Source: Pseudomonadota bacterium | GTDB taxonomy: Bacteria; Pseudomonadota; Gammaproteobacteria; Xanthomonadales; Xanthomonadaceae | DNA: 7,429 bases | Direction: 5' to 3' | NCBI GenBank assembly: GCA_023457475.1 | Contig: JAEWLO010000251.1 | Coordinates: forward strand, 1-7,429 | Part shown: positions 1-5,741 of the stretch, in pieces | How positions within the stretch are numbered: the stretch's first letter is position 1 | Layout of the letters: the number at the start of each line of letters is the position of its first letter | Position numbers and translations under genes: made by a program | Notes under the pieces: model-generated | What the model saw: the letters and a program-made list of their open reading frames with translations, nothing else | Databases searched by the model: none | What the model was told of the DNA's origin: nothing

Positions 1-172
1 TCCCTTGTGGCATAAGGAAACGCCCGGGGGCCTTCCCGACGAACGGTGCCGACCTGTCGAAAGTGGCTGCGCAGTCAAGGGATCTGGTGTGGATTTTTCG
101 CGACAACGGGGTGTGAAAAACAGAACGGCGGGGTATCACGTGAGCGTAACAATTGCGGGCGGTGACGGTTGT

Positions 173-197
173 GCAGCCACGCAGGGCGTGGCTCTAC
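173..197 (-). repeat. SMAG-type REP palindrome, copy 1 (GTAG form)
   Basis: Read on the minus strand this is GTAG (197-194), then AGCCACGC, loop CCT, and the perfect complement GCGTGGCT, then GC. The stem arms are 8 bp (plus-strand 175-182 and 186-193). A GTAG next to a short GC-rich stem-loop is the hallmark of the SMAG repetitive extragenic palindromes of Stenotrophomonas maltophilia. The family assignment is from memory, not a search. It lies 9 bases beyond the zapE stop codon, so it would form a 3' hairpin on that transcript, possibly protecting mRNA or slowing polymerase. No T-tract follows it. Bases 173-195 are identical to 4413-4435. Confidence 0.85.
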
Positions 198-206
198 GCG
201 AGGAAA

Positions 207-1307
207 TCACGCCCTGTGCGGCGTGCCCAGGTACTCGGCGCTCTGCATTTCGATCAGACGCGAGGCGGTGCGCTCGAAGGCACCTTGCAGGCGGTCGCCG
301 GTGTACAGCGCGACCGGGGTGTCGGTGGCGGTGCAGACCAGGTTGACCTGGCGGTCGTACAGCTCGTCGATGAGATTGACGAAGCGGCGGGCGGCATCTT
401 CGTTGTTGCGGTCGAAGTGCGGGATGTCGCCCAGCAGCACGGTGTTGAACTCGTGCGCGATCTCGATGTAATCCGAGGGCCCGCGCGGGCCCTCGCAGAG
501 CGCGGCGAAGTCGAACCAGGCGATGCTCTTGCCGCGGCCGCGCACCGGGATCTTGCGACCCTCGATCTCGATGTTGCCGGCCTTGGCCGGCGCACCGCCG
601 CTGAGTTCGGCCCAGCGGGTGTCCAGCCAGGCGTCGCTGTGGGCGTCGCGCGGGCTCTGGTACACCGGCGAGCGGGTCAGCGCGCGCATCCGGTAGTCCT
701 CGGTGCCTTCGGCGTACAGCTCCACGCAGTAGGTCTGCAGCAGGCCGATGGCGGGCAGGAAGCTGTCGCGCTGCAGGCCGTTCAGGTACAGGTTCTCCAC
801 CGCCGTGTTGGAGGTGGTGACCAGGGTGACGCCTTCGGCGAACAGGCGCTCGAGCAGGCGCGCCAGCAGCATGGCGTCGCCGATGTCGGTGACGAAGAAC
901 TCATCCAGCACCAGCACGCGCAGGTTGTTGCGCCATTCCTGGGCGATCCGCGCCAGCGGGTCGCTCTGGCCCTGGTGCTCGCGCAGGCGCTCGTGGATGC
1001 CGCGCATGAAGCGGTGGAAGTGGGTGCGGTACTTCTGCTGGATCGGCAGGCCGTCGTAGAACAGGTCGACCAGGAAGGTCTTGCCGCGCCCCACCCCGCC
1101 CCAGAAGTACAGGCCCTTGACCGGGTCGGGCTTTTTCCAGAAGGCGGCCAGCTTGTCCAGCCAGCCGTCCTGGTCGCTGTCGAGCAGCGCGACATGGATG
1201 CGGTCCAGCTCGGCCAGGGCCGCGTGCTGGGCCGGGTCGTCCTGCCACTCGCCCCGCGCAACGCCGTCGGCATAGCGCTGGGAGGGGGTCATCACCGCCG
1301 CACTCAT
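207..1307 (-). CDS. zapE: Cell division protein ZapE (AFG1-like P-loop ATPase)
   Basis: This 366-residue protein matches the AFG1/ZapE ATPase family (E. coli ZapE is about 375 residues). ZapE is a cytoplasmic ATPase recruited to the division septum, where it acts on FtsZ polymers, notably under stress or low oxygen; mitochondrial relatives (AFG1/LACE1) act in protein quality control. Visible motifs are a Walker A GGVGRGKT at 70-77 (Lys76), a Walker B VLVLDEFF with Asp135-Glu136, and a sensor-like TTSNT around Asn167. The C-terminal part carries the family's YGTPHRA-like ending in the form YLGTPHRA. The ATG at 1307 is chosen because it overlaps the hydrolase stop as ATGA; an alternative in-frame ATG at 1292 would remove five residues, and an ATG at 1322 is less likely. 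There is no clear Shine-Dalgarno, which fits translational coupling to the upstream hydrolase gene. Identity is confident from motifs and length; the division role is inferred from family knowledge. Confidence 0.95.
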   Translation of the reverse strand: MSAAVMTPSQRYADGVARGEWQDDPAQHAALAELDRIHVALLDSDQDGWLDKLAAFWKKPDPVKGLYFWGGVGRGKTFLVDLFYDGLPIQQKYRTHFHRFMRGIHERLREHQGQSDPLARIAQEWRNNLRVLVLDEFFVTDIGDAMLLARLLERLFAEGVTLVTTSNTAVENLYLNGLQRDSFLPAIGLLQTYCVELYAEGTEDYRMRALTRSPVYQSPRDAHSDAWLDTRWAELSGGAPAKAGNIEIEGRKIPVRGRGKSIAWFDFAALCEGPRGPSDYIEIAHEFNTVLLGDIPHFDRNNEDAARRFVNLIDELYDRQVNLVCTATDTPVALYTGDRLQGAFERTASRLIEMQSAEYLGTPHRA

Positions 1308-1963
1308 GCGGCCGGCAACCACTGCTTGAGACCGTGGGTCAGCGCGCCGCGCAGGTCGATCAGCTTGCGATGGAAGAAGTGGCTGGTGTCGGGCATGCGC
1401 ACCAGCTCATGCGGCGCGCCCAGCTGCTGCAGCCAGTCGTAGACCGCCTGCGGGTCGACGATCTCGTCCTGCTCGCCCTGGATCACCAGCCACTGGGCCG
1501 GGGGCTGCACGCCCTCGAAGTCCCAGCGGCCGGCCGGCGGGGCGATCGAGATGAGCACCTGCGGCTGCAGCTCGGCGGCAGCACGCAACGAGACGAAAGC
1601 CCCGAAGCTGAAGCCGGCCAGCCACAGCGTGGCCTGCGGGTGCGCGGCGCGGGCCCAGGCCACCACGGCCTTGAGGTCGTCCTGCTCGCCCACGCCGTTG
1701 TCGAACGCACCGCCCGAGCCGCCCACGCTGCGGAAGTTGAAGCGCACCGTGGTGATGCCCATCTCGCGCAGGGTGCTGGCCACCTGGGTGACCACCTTGT
1801 TGTGCAGGCTGCCGCCCTCGGTGGACAGCGGGTGGCAGATCACCGCGATGACCGGCACGGGGGTGACGTCGGCCTTGGGCAGGTCGACGGCGACATCAAG
1901 CGGCCCGACCGGACCGGCCAGGGTGAGCGTGCCGGATTCGGCGGGGAACGGGGGATTTTGCAT
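1304..1963 (-). CDS. Alpha/beta hydrolase (COG2945-like)
   Basis: This 219-residue protein has the order of an alpha/beta-hydrolase catalytic triad. The nucleophile elbow is GFSFG with Ser119, the acid is probably Asp166 in GEQDEIVD (Asp170 also possible), and the base is His195 in TSHFFH. Near the N terminus it has a segment CHPLSTEGGSLHNKVV, typical of the small hydrolase family often listed as COG2945, whose substrates are mostly unknown (esterase or thioesterase activity is likely). No signal peptide is seen, so it should be cytoplasmic. The ATG at 1963 (MQNPPFPAES) is chosen over upstream in-frame codons because those would run into the divergent transporter gene. Its stop overlaps the zapE start by ATGA, so the two are probably one transcript with this gene first. 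No strong Shine-Dalgarno is visible. The exact substrate cannot be read from the sequence. Confidence 0.88.
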   Translation of the reverse strand: MQNPPFPAESGTLTLAGPVGPLDVAVDLPKADVTPVPVIAVICHPLSTEGGSLHNKVVTQVASTLREMGITTVRFNFRSVGGSGGAFDNGVGEQDDLKAVVAWARAAHPQATLWLAGFSFGAFVSLRAAAELQPQVLISIAPPAGRWDFEGVQPPAQWLVIQGEQDEIVDPQAVYDWLQQLGAPHELVRMPDTSHFFHRKLIDLRGALTHGLKQWLPAA

Positions 1964-2009
1964 GGCACCATGATAGCGTCCCCTGCCCTGCTGCTGCCCT
2001 GCACCGCTC

Positions 2010-2867
2010 ATGACATATCTGCTGTTGGCCGTGATCTGCTCGGTGCTGGTCTCGGTGCTGCTCAAGCTGGCCGCGCGCCGGGGCCTGGATGTGGCACAGA
2101 TGGTGACCTGGAATTACCTGGTGGCCGCCACGCTGACCGCCGTGGTGCTGCGCCCGCCACTGGCGTCGCTGCAGTCGTCCCACGCGCCCTGGCTGGCGCT
2201 GCTGGGCCTGGCGGTGGTGCTGCCGACGATCTTCCTCGTGCTGGGCCGCGCGGTGGCGGTGGCCGGCATCGTGCGCAGCGACGTCGCCCAGCGGTTGTCG
2301 CTGCTGCTCAGCCTGCTGGCCGCTTTCCTGCTGTTCGGCCAGAGCGCCACGACCTGGAAGCTGCTCGGCCTGGGCCTGGGCCTGGTCGCGATGCTGGCGA
2401 TCAGCCTGCGCCCGCGCGGACCGGCCGCGGACCCGGCCGGCGGTGGCTGGCGCTGGTTGCTGGGCGTGTGGGTGGGCTTTGCGGTGGTGGACATCCTGCT
2501 CAAGCAGGTCGCGCTGTCCGGCACGCCCTCGATGGCGGCGCTGCTGGCCTGCTTCAGCATCGCCTTCGTGCTGATGCTGGCGCTGCAGCTGTGGCGGCAC
2601 GCCAGCGGCCGCAGCCGGCTGCGCCTGCGCAACCTGGGAGCCGGTGCACTGCTGGGCCTGCTCAACGGCGGCAACATTCTTTTCTATGTGCATGCCCACC
2701 AGGCGCTGCCGGAGAGCCCGGCCACCGTGTTCGCCGGCATGAACATCGGCGTGGTGGTGCTGGGTGCGCTGGTGGGGGTGTTCGCGTTCGGCGAGCCGAC
2801 CACGCGGTGGAACCGTGTGGGGCTGGGCTTGGCGGTGGTGGCGATTTCGTTGATCGCGTTCGGGTGA
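2010..2867 (+). CDS. EamA/DMT-family membrane transporter
   Basis: This 285-residue, highly hydrophobic protein has roughly ten predicted membrane segments arranged as two similar halves (about residues 1-135 and 148-285). That is the layout of EamA-type drug/metabolite transporters of the inner membrane. It opens with a membrane helix (TYLLLAVICSVLVSVLLK); a central soluble loop with PRGPAADPAGGG separates the halves, and the second half ends with FGEPTTRWNRVGLGLAVVAISLI, the usual final helix. Family members export or import amino acids, nucleotides, polyamines or sugars; the substrate here is unknown. The ATG at 2010 is the only sensible start but has no recognisable Shine-Dalgarno. The gene is divergent from the hydrolase-zapE pair across only 46 bp and converges on the nuclease gene, so it appears to be monocistronic. 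Confidence 0.9.
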   Translation: MTYLLLAVICSVLVSVLLKLAARRGLDVAQMVTWNYLVAATLTAVVLRPPLASLQSSHAPWLALLGLAVVLPTIFLVLGRAVAVAGIVRSDVAQRLSLLLSLLAAFLLFGQSATTWKLLGLGLGLVAMLAISLRPRGPAADPAGGGWRWLLGVWVGFAVVDILLKQVALSGTPSMAALLACFSIAFVLMLALQLWRHASGRSRLRLRNLGAGALLGLLNGGNILFYVHAHQALPESPATVFAGMNIGVVVLGALVGVFAFGEPTTRWNRVGLGLAVVAISLIAFG

Positions 2868-2876
2868 CCGGCGCGG

Positions 2877-2907
2877 CCGGCCATGGCCGGGCAGAGCCCG
2901 GCGCTAC
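2877..2907 (-). repeat. SMAG-type REP palindrome, copy 2, with adjoining 14-nt palindrome
   Basis: On the minus strand GTAG (2907-2904) is followed by C and a 7-bp stem GCCGGGC / GCCCGGC (plus-strand 2886-2892 and 2896-2902) around a 3-base loop. It is a sequence variant of the GTAG palindrome at 173-197. Directly overlapping its distal arm is a second, perfect 14-nt palindrome, CCGGCCATGGCCGG (2877-2890), so two alternative folds compete for the same bases. The element fills the 61-bp gap between two convergent genes (stops at 2867 and 2929) and may act as a shared 3' hairpin. No T-tract is present on either strand. Confidence 0.8.
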
Positions 2908-2928
2908 GTCCAATCGCGCATCATCCCA

Positions 2929-4368
2929 TCAACGATCAAACCCCAGCATCAGCGGGTCATGGTCCGAGCTGCGCCACGGGCCCTGCACGTTGCGGTCCCG
3001 ATACCCGGCGTCATCCGGCTCATCGGCATTGATATGCCACTCGGCCGCACCGCGCAGCCGCCTGGCCATGCCCGGGCTCAGCAGCGCATGGTCCAGACGT
3101 CCGGTCATGCCGTTGTACACATAGCTGTAGGGCTGCTTGATCTTCGCCACGGCGAACGCGTCCTGCCAGCCGGCGTCATGCAGCGCGCGGATCGGCGCTT
3201 CCATCGCGTAGGCATTGAAGTCGCCCAGCAGCACGGCGTCGGAGGTGCCGGCACCGGTCGGATCGGTGCGCAGCCACTGGTCCAGCAGCTGGGCCGAGGT
3301 CACGCGGGTGGCGTTCCAGCAGGCCTGCCCGTCCTTCTGGTCCTGGTCCGCGCCGGTGGCTTCCGAGCAGCCCTTCGACTTGAAATGGTTGGCCACCACC
3401 ACGAACGGCGCGCCCTTGCCGGCGCGGAAGGCCTGCGCCAGCGGCACACGGCTGTGCGGGCCGAACGGGCCGGCTTCCAGCACGGCCGGCGCGCCCACCG
3501 GGGTCACCTTCGATGTGCGGTAGATGATGCCCACGCGGATCGGGTTGTCGCCCGGGCCCTTGGTCGCATCCACGAAGCGCCAGTCGCCCTTCGCACCGCG
3601 GTCGGCGTTGAGGGCATCGACCAGCTGGGCGATGGCCGAATTCGGGCCATAACCGTCATTCTCCAGCTCCATCAGCGCGGCCACGTCCGCGCCGAGCGCG
3701 TTGATGGTGGTCACCAGTTTGGCTTTCTGCGCCTGATGCTCCGCCAGGGTGCGGGCACCGCGCTGGGTGGGGAACCCGCCGCCCTGGCCGTCGCCGTTGA
3801 AGAAGTTTTCCAGGTTGAAGGCGGCCACGTGCAGCGCGCCGGCCACCACCGGCACGGCGGGTCGCGCCGGCGCGGGCAGCTGCAGCGGTGTGGTCACCTG
3901 CAGGCGGGCGGTGCCCTTGTCGTCCACCTGCACGATGCCTTCCACGTTGCGCAGGACCATGCCGGTACGCAGGTCCGCGCCGGCCGGCAGGTAGGCCACC
4001 GGGCCGGGATCGCGGGCGCGGCTGCCGTCATCAAGCAGCAGGCGGCGGCGCTGGTTGTCGGCGATCACCCTGGCGTGGGCGTCGGTGCCCGGCAGTGCGA
4101 CTTCGCTGGGCTGCCAGAGGCGGCCGTCGAAGGCGACGGTGAGTTCGCCGAAGCGGGCCAGGCCGTCGGTGCCGGCCAGGGTGAGCGGGGCTGCGATGCG
4201 GACGTGTTGGCCGTCCAGGGCGCGCCACTCGGAGGGGGCGGTGGGCAGCGCGACAGGGGCCGAGGTCGTCGGTGCGGGGCGCGGCGGCTGGACCTGCGGA
4301 TGTGCCTGGGCGAAGCCGGTGGCGGGCAGCAGCAGCGAAAGGGCGAGAGCGAGGGAGCGGCGGCGCAT
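2929..4368 (-). CDS. Secreted endonuclease/exonuclease/phosphatase-family nuclease (ExeM/NucH-like)
   Basis: This 479-residue protein starts with a Sec signal peptide (MRRRSLALALSLLLPATGFAQA, probable cleavage after AQA near residue 22), so it should be periplasmic or extracellular. After a Pro-rich linker, residues of about 45-170 (DGQHVRIAAPLTL to TARLQVTTPLQL) resemble the OB-fold-like domain seen in ExeM/YhcR-type nucleases. The C-terminal EEP domain (about 178-479) keeps the expected motifs: NLENFF (Asn185), MELEND (233-238), NHFKSKGC (His328), LLGDFN (Asp383, Asn385), LDHALLS and SDHDP (catalytic His470). Cys334 and Cys350 flank an insertion common in extracellular members and may form a disulfide. 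The family hydrolyses DNA, using divalent metal, for nutrient scavenging or biofilm turnover. The ATG at 4368 is preferred over a GTG at 4398 because it puts the basic n-region right at the N terminus; neither has a good Shine-Dalgarno. Family is sure; exact substrate is inferred. Confidence 0.9.
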   Translation of the reverse strand: MRRRSLALALSLLLPATGFAQAHPQVQPPRPAPTTSAPVALPTAPSEWRALDGQHVRIAAPLTLAGTDGLARFGELTVAFDGRLWQPSEVALPGTDAHARVIADNQRRRLLLDDGSRARDPGPVAYLPAGADLRTGMVLRNVEGIVQVDDKGTARLQVTTPLQLPAPARPAVPVVAGALHVAAFNLENFFNGDGQGGGFPTQRGARTLAEHQAQKAKLVTTINALGADVAALMELENDGYGPNSAIAQLVDALNADRGAKGDWRFVDATKGPGDNPIRVGIIYRTSKVTPVGAPAVLEAGPFGPHSRVPLAQAFRAGKGAPFVVVANHFKSKGCSEATGADQDQKDGQACWNATRVTSAQLLDQWLRTDPTGAGTSDAVLLGDFNAYAMEAPIRALHDAGWQDAFAVAKIKQPYSYVYNGMTGRLDHALLSPGMARRLRGAAEWHINADEPDDAGYRDRNVQGPWRSSDHDPLMLGFDR

Positions 4369-4407
4369 GGGCGGGCGACAACGGGGTAGGGGGCGCACAG
4401 GGTACGC

Positions 4408-4437
4408 AAAAAGCAGCCACGCAGGGCGTGGCTCTGC
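4408..4437 (-). terminator. SMAG-type palindrome (GCAG form) plus T-tract: likely Rho-independent terminator of the cytochrome gene
   Basis: On the minus strand, GCAG (4437-4434) precedes the 8-bp stem AGCCACGC / GCGTGGCT with loop CCT (plus-strand arms 4415-4422 and 4426-4433), then GC and five T residues (4412-4408). A GC-rich stem with a U-tract two bases later has the form of an intrinsic terminator. It lies 27 bases past the cytochrome stop codon in the right orientation. It shares 23 identical bases with the REP copy at 173-195 but has GCAG in place of GTAG, so it is a REP copy that has diverged and probably serves as a terminator. The U-tract is short, so termination may be partial. 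Confidence 0.65.
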
Positions 4438-4463
4438 GCCTGGGTTGGGTCCGGACCCGGGCG

Positions 4464-4982
4464 TTATTTCAGGTTGGCCAGCATCCAGTCCACGGTGGCG
4501 TGGATCTGTTCCTCGGTCAGGGCCGGGTTGCCGCCCTTGGGCGGCATGATGCCGCCGTCCGGGCCGGTGTAGCCCTCAACGGCGTGCTTGTAGAGGGTGT
4601 CCTTGCCCTGCGCGATACGCGCGTCCCAGTGGCTGTGGTCCAGGGTGGGCGCGTTGCCGACACCGTTGGTATGGCAGGCAGTGCACAGGTTGTCGAAGAT
4701 CACCTTGCCGTCGGTGGTGCCGCCATAGGCCACCTGGGAGGCGGCCTTGGCCAATGCCACGGCCTTGGCAGCGGCCTGGTCGGCGGCACCCGTGGCCCCG
4801 GCGTAGACCGCACCGGCGGGGGCGATGCGCATTTCCGTGCGCTTGGCCGCCTGCGGCGAGACTTCCGCCGGAATGCGGGTGTGGACGTACGCGGCGAGCA
4901 GGATCAATCCGAGCGTGATGGCCATCAACAGCGCGATGACCATGGAAAAGCGTTTCAGGAACTCGAGGTCGTAATTCCGCAC
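4464..4982 (-). CDS. Membrane-anchored c5-type cytochrome c
   Basis: This 172-residue protein has an N-terminal membrane segment (about residues 13-32, SMVIALLMAITLGLILLAAYV) with no obvious signal-peptidase site, so it is probably an uncleaved anchor holding the heme domain in the periplasm. An Ala-rich linker (about 60-85) follows. The heme-binding motif CTACH is Cys100, Cys103 and His104, and the likely axial Met is Met146 in GGIMPPKGG. The spacing and the C-terminal helix (LTEEQIHATVDWMLANLK) fit the short cytochrome c5/c555 class, which passes electrons in respiratory chains. The start is GTG, supported by an AGGGG ribosome binding site eight bases upstream. The gene lies between the TetR gene (115-bp gap) and the nuclease gene (95-bp gap with a terminator-like hairpin), so it is probably transcribed alone. 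Heme protein identity is sure; its redox partners are unknown. Confidence 0.92.
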   Translation of the reverse strand: MRNYDLEFLKRFSMVIALLMAITLGLILLAAYVHTRIPAEVSPQAAKRTEMRIAPAGAVYAGATGAADQAAAKAVALAKAASQVAYGGTTDGKVIFDNLCTACHTNGVGNAPTLDHSHWDARIAQGKDTLYKHAVEGYTGPDGGIMPPKGGNPALTEEQIHATVDWMLANLK

Positions 4983-4990
4983 TCTCTATA

Positions 4991-4995
4991 CCCCT
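4991..4995 (-). promoter_or_regulatory. Ribosome binding site deciding the GTG start of the cytochrome gene
   Basis: The minus strand reads AGGGG, then eight bases, then the GTG at 4982. No in-frame ATG lies nearby before the membrane anchor except Met14, which would remove the N-terminal basic residues, and an in-frame TAG (4988-4986) blocks any longer reading. The spacing and match therefore support GTG as the start. Confidence 0.65.
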
Positions 4996-5029
4996 GGCTG
5001 ATAGTCGTTGGACCACGGCTTGTCGCCCG

Positions 5030-5059
5030 AGTATGACCAGCGTCGACCGCGCAGCGCAA
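5030..5059 (-). promoter_or_regulatory. Weak sigma-70-like promoter candidate for the cytochrome gene
   Basis: On the minus strand TTGCGC (5059-5054) and CATACT (5035-5030) are separated by 18 bases, with 3 and 4 of 6 matches to the -35 and -10 consensus. If used, transcription would begin near 5023, giving a leader of about 40 bases that includes the AGGGG ribosome binding site. It is the best candidate in the gap after the TetR gene, but such matches occur by chance. Confidence 0.25.
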
Positions 5060-5097
5060 CCCGATTCAGACTGCCGCAATGCAGCAATAGCAGGGCT

Positions 5098-5703
5098 TCA
5101 GCCGCCCGCGGCGCGCAGGCAGACCTTGCAGATGGAATCGACCAGCGCATCTTCGTCGCCATGTGCGTCACGACTTGGCGCAGTTGGCCCCACCAGCGCT
5201 TCGGTGAAGGCACCGACGATGCAGGCGGCGGTCACCTGCGTGTCCTGCTCGGGGAAACTGCCGGCCGCGACACCGTCGGCCACGATGCGGTGGAAGACGT
5301 CGCCGAACAGTCGACGGCAGCGGATGCGCTCGGCTTCCACTTCCGGGTCCACCGGTTCGGCGATGAAGGCATAGGCCAGCCCCGGACCGGCCAGGGCGCG
5401 GCGCACGAAGGCGGTGATGGCCCGACGCAGGCGCTCCGGAGCCGGCAGCGGCTCGGCCGCGATGCCCTCGAAGATGCGCAGTTCGTGTTCGACCGCGGCG
5501 GTGAGCACCTCTACGAACAGCTCGGCTTTGGACGGGAAGTGGCGGTAGATGAGCCCGGTGGAGACGCCGGCCTCGGCTGCCACGGCGGTGACCGGGGCGT
5601 TGCGGTAGCCACCGGCGGCCACAAGTGCGCGGGTCGCCAGCAGGATCCGTTCACGGGCCCCGGCCAGGCGTTCTTCCATCAGTGCGGAGCGTTTGTATGC
5701 CAT
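5098..5703 (-). CDS. TetR/AcrR-family transcriptional regulator, probable regulator of the liu operon
   Basis: This 201-residue protein has the usual TetR length and layout. Residues of about 15-60 form the DNA-binding domain, with a helix-turn-helix in VTAVAAEAGVSTGLIYRHF followed by the typical PSKAELF. The remainder is a helical ligand-binding and dimerisation domain with no family-specific motif that I recognise. It is transcribed divergently from liuA across 135 bp, the standard arrangement for a TetR repressor controlling its neighbour. TetR-type regulators of branched-chain amino acid or fatty acid degradation (LiuQ, PsrA, FadP) are known in proteobacteria, usually sensing acyl-CoA or fatty acid ligands; which of these it matches cannot be told by eye. 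ATG 5703 is chosen: it is preceded by an AT-rich block but no Shine-Dalgarno, and a -10-like TAGAAT ends just six bases upstream, suggesting a leaderless mRNA. The DNA-binding role is sure, the target inferred. Confidence 0.9.
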   Translation of the reverse strand: MAYKRSALMEERLAGARERILLATRALVAAGGYRNAPVTAVAAEAGVSTGLIYRHFPSKAELFVEVLTAAVEHELRIFEGIAAEPLPAPERLRRAITAFVRRALAGPGLAYAFIAEPVDPEVEAERIRCRRLFGDVFHRIVADGVAAGSFPEQDTQVTAACIVGAFTEALVGPTAPSRDAHGDEDALVDSICKVCLRAAGG

Positions 5704-5706
5704 TTG

Positions 5707-5741
5707 TTGATTCTATGTTCAATTTTTGAATTTGTATTCAC
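5707..5741. promoter_or_regulatory. Putative TetR operator: two related inverted repeats in the regulator/liuA intergenic region
   Basis: Two 16-base units, TTGATTCTATGTTCAA (5707-5722) and TTGAATTTGTATTCAC (5726-5741), share the pattern TTGA-N8-TCA and are centred 19 bp apart. The first has perfect TTGA/TCAA arms; the second contains a perfect 5-bp inverted repeat TGAAT-N4-ATTCA (5727-5740). Between and overlapping them is a further palindrome TTCAA-TTT-TTGAA (5718-5730). The block is strongly AT-rich within a GC-rich window and overlaps the likely promoter of the TetR gene, as expected for an autoregulated repressor. The assignment rests on symmetry and position only; I did not match it to a known operator consensus. 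Confidence 0.5.
5710..5738 (-). promoter_or_regulatory. Candidate promoter of the TetR-family gene
   Basis: On the minus strand TAGAAT (5715-5710) matches five of six bases of the -10 consensus, and AATACA (5738-5733) stands 17 bases upstream as a weak -35 (three of six). A start of transcription seven bases after the -10 would fall on the A of the ATG at 5703. The elements lie inside the two putative operator repeats, so bound repressor would block polymerase. Confidence 0.4.

Noticed and set aside
1..13. ATG on the minus strand at 13-11 as the start of a leftward gene beyond the window
   Set aside because: Only four codons are visible and no clear ribosome binding site precedes them, so nothing can be said.
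5..346. 113-residue plus-strand ORF at the left edge
   Set aside because: It begins with a TTG lacking a ribosome binding site, its product resembles no protein I know, and it runs into zapE antisense. The interval 1-172 shows no gene I can support.
153..1442. 429-residue plus-strand ORF antisense to zapE
   Set aside because: It mirrors the zapE reading in the opposite strand; the product is rich in Ala, Val, Gln and Arg with no domain, as expected from a GC-rich shadow frame, while zapE shows complete ATPase motifs.
1334..3124. 596-residue plus-strand ORF spanning hydrolase, transporter and nuclease 3' end
   Set aside because: It crosses three real genes and two intergenic regions in frames that conflict with all of them, and its product is low-complexity Gly/Ala/Arg sequence.
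2959..4389. 476-residue plus-strand ORF antisense to the nuclease gene
   Set aside because: The nuclease frame has a signal peptide and all EEP motifs; the antisense product has no recognisable domain.
173..4437. The two identical 23-base segments (173-195 and 4413-4435) as CRISPR repeats or attachment sites
   Set aside because: They are 4.2 kb apart without a regular array or an integrase between them, the intervening genes are ordinary chromosomal genes, and the palindrome with GTAG/GCAG fits REP elements better.
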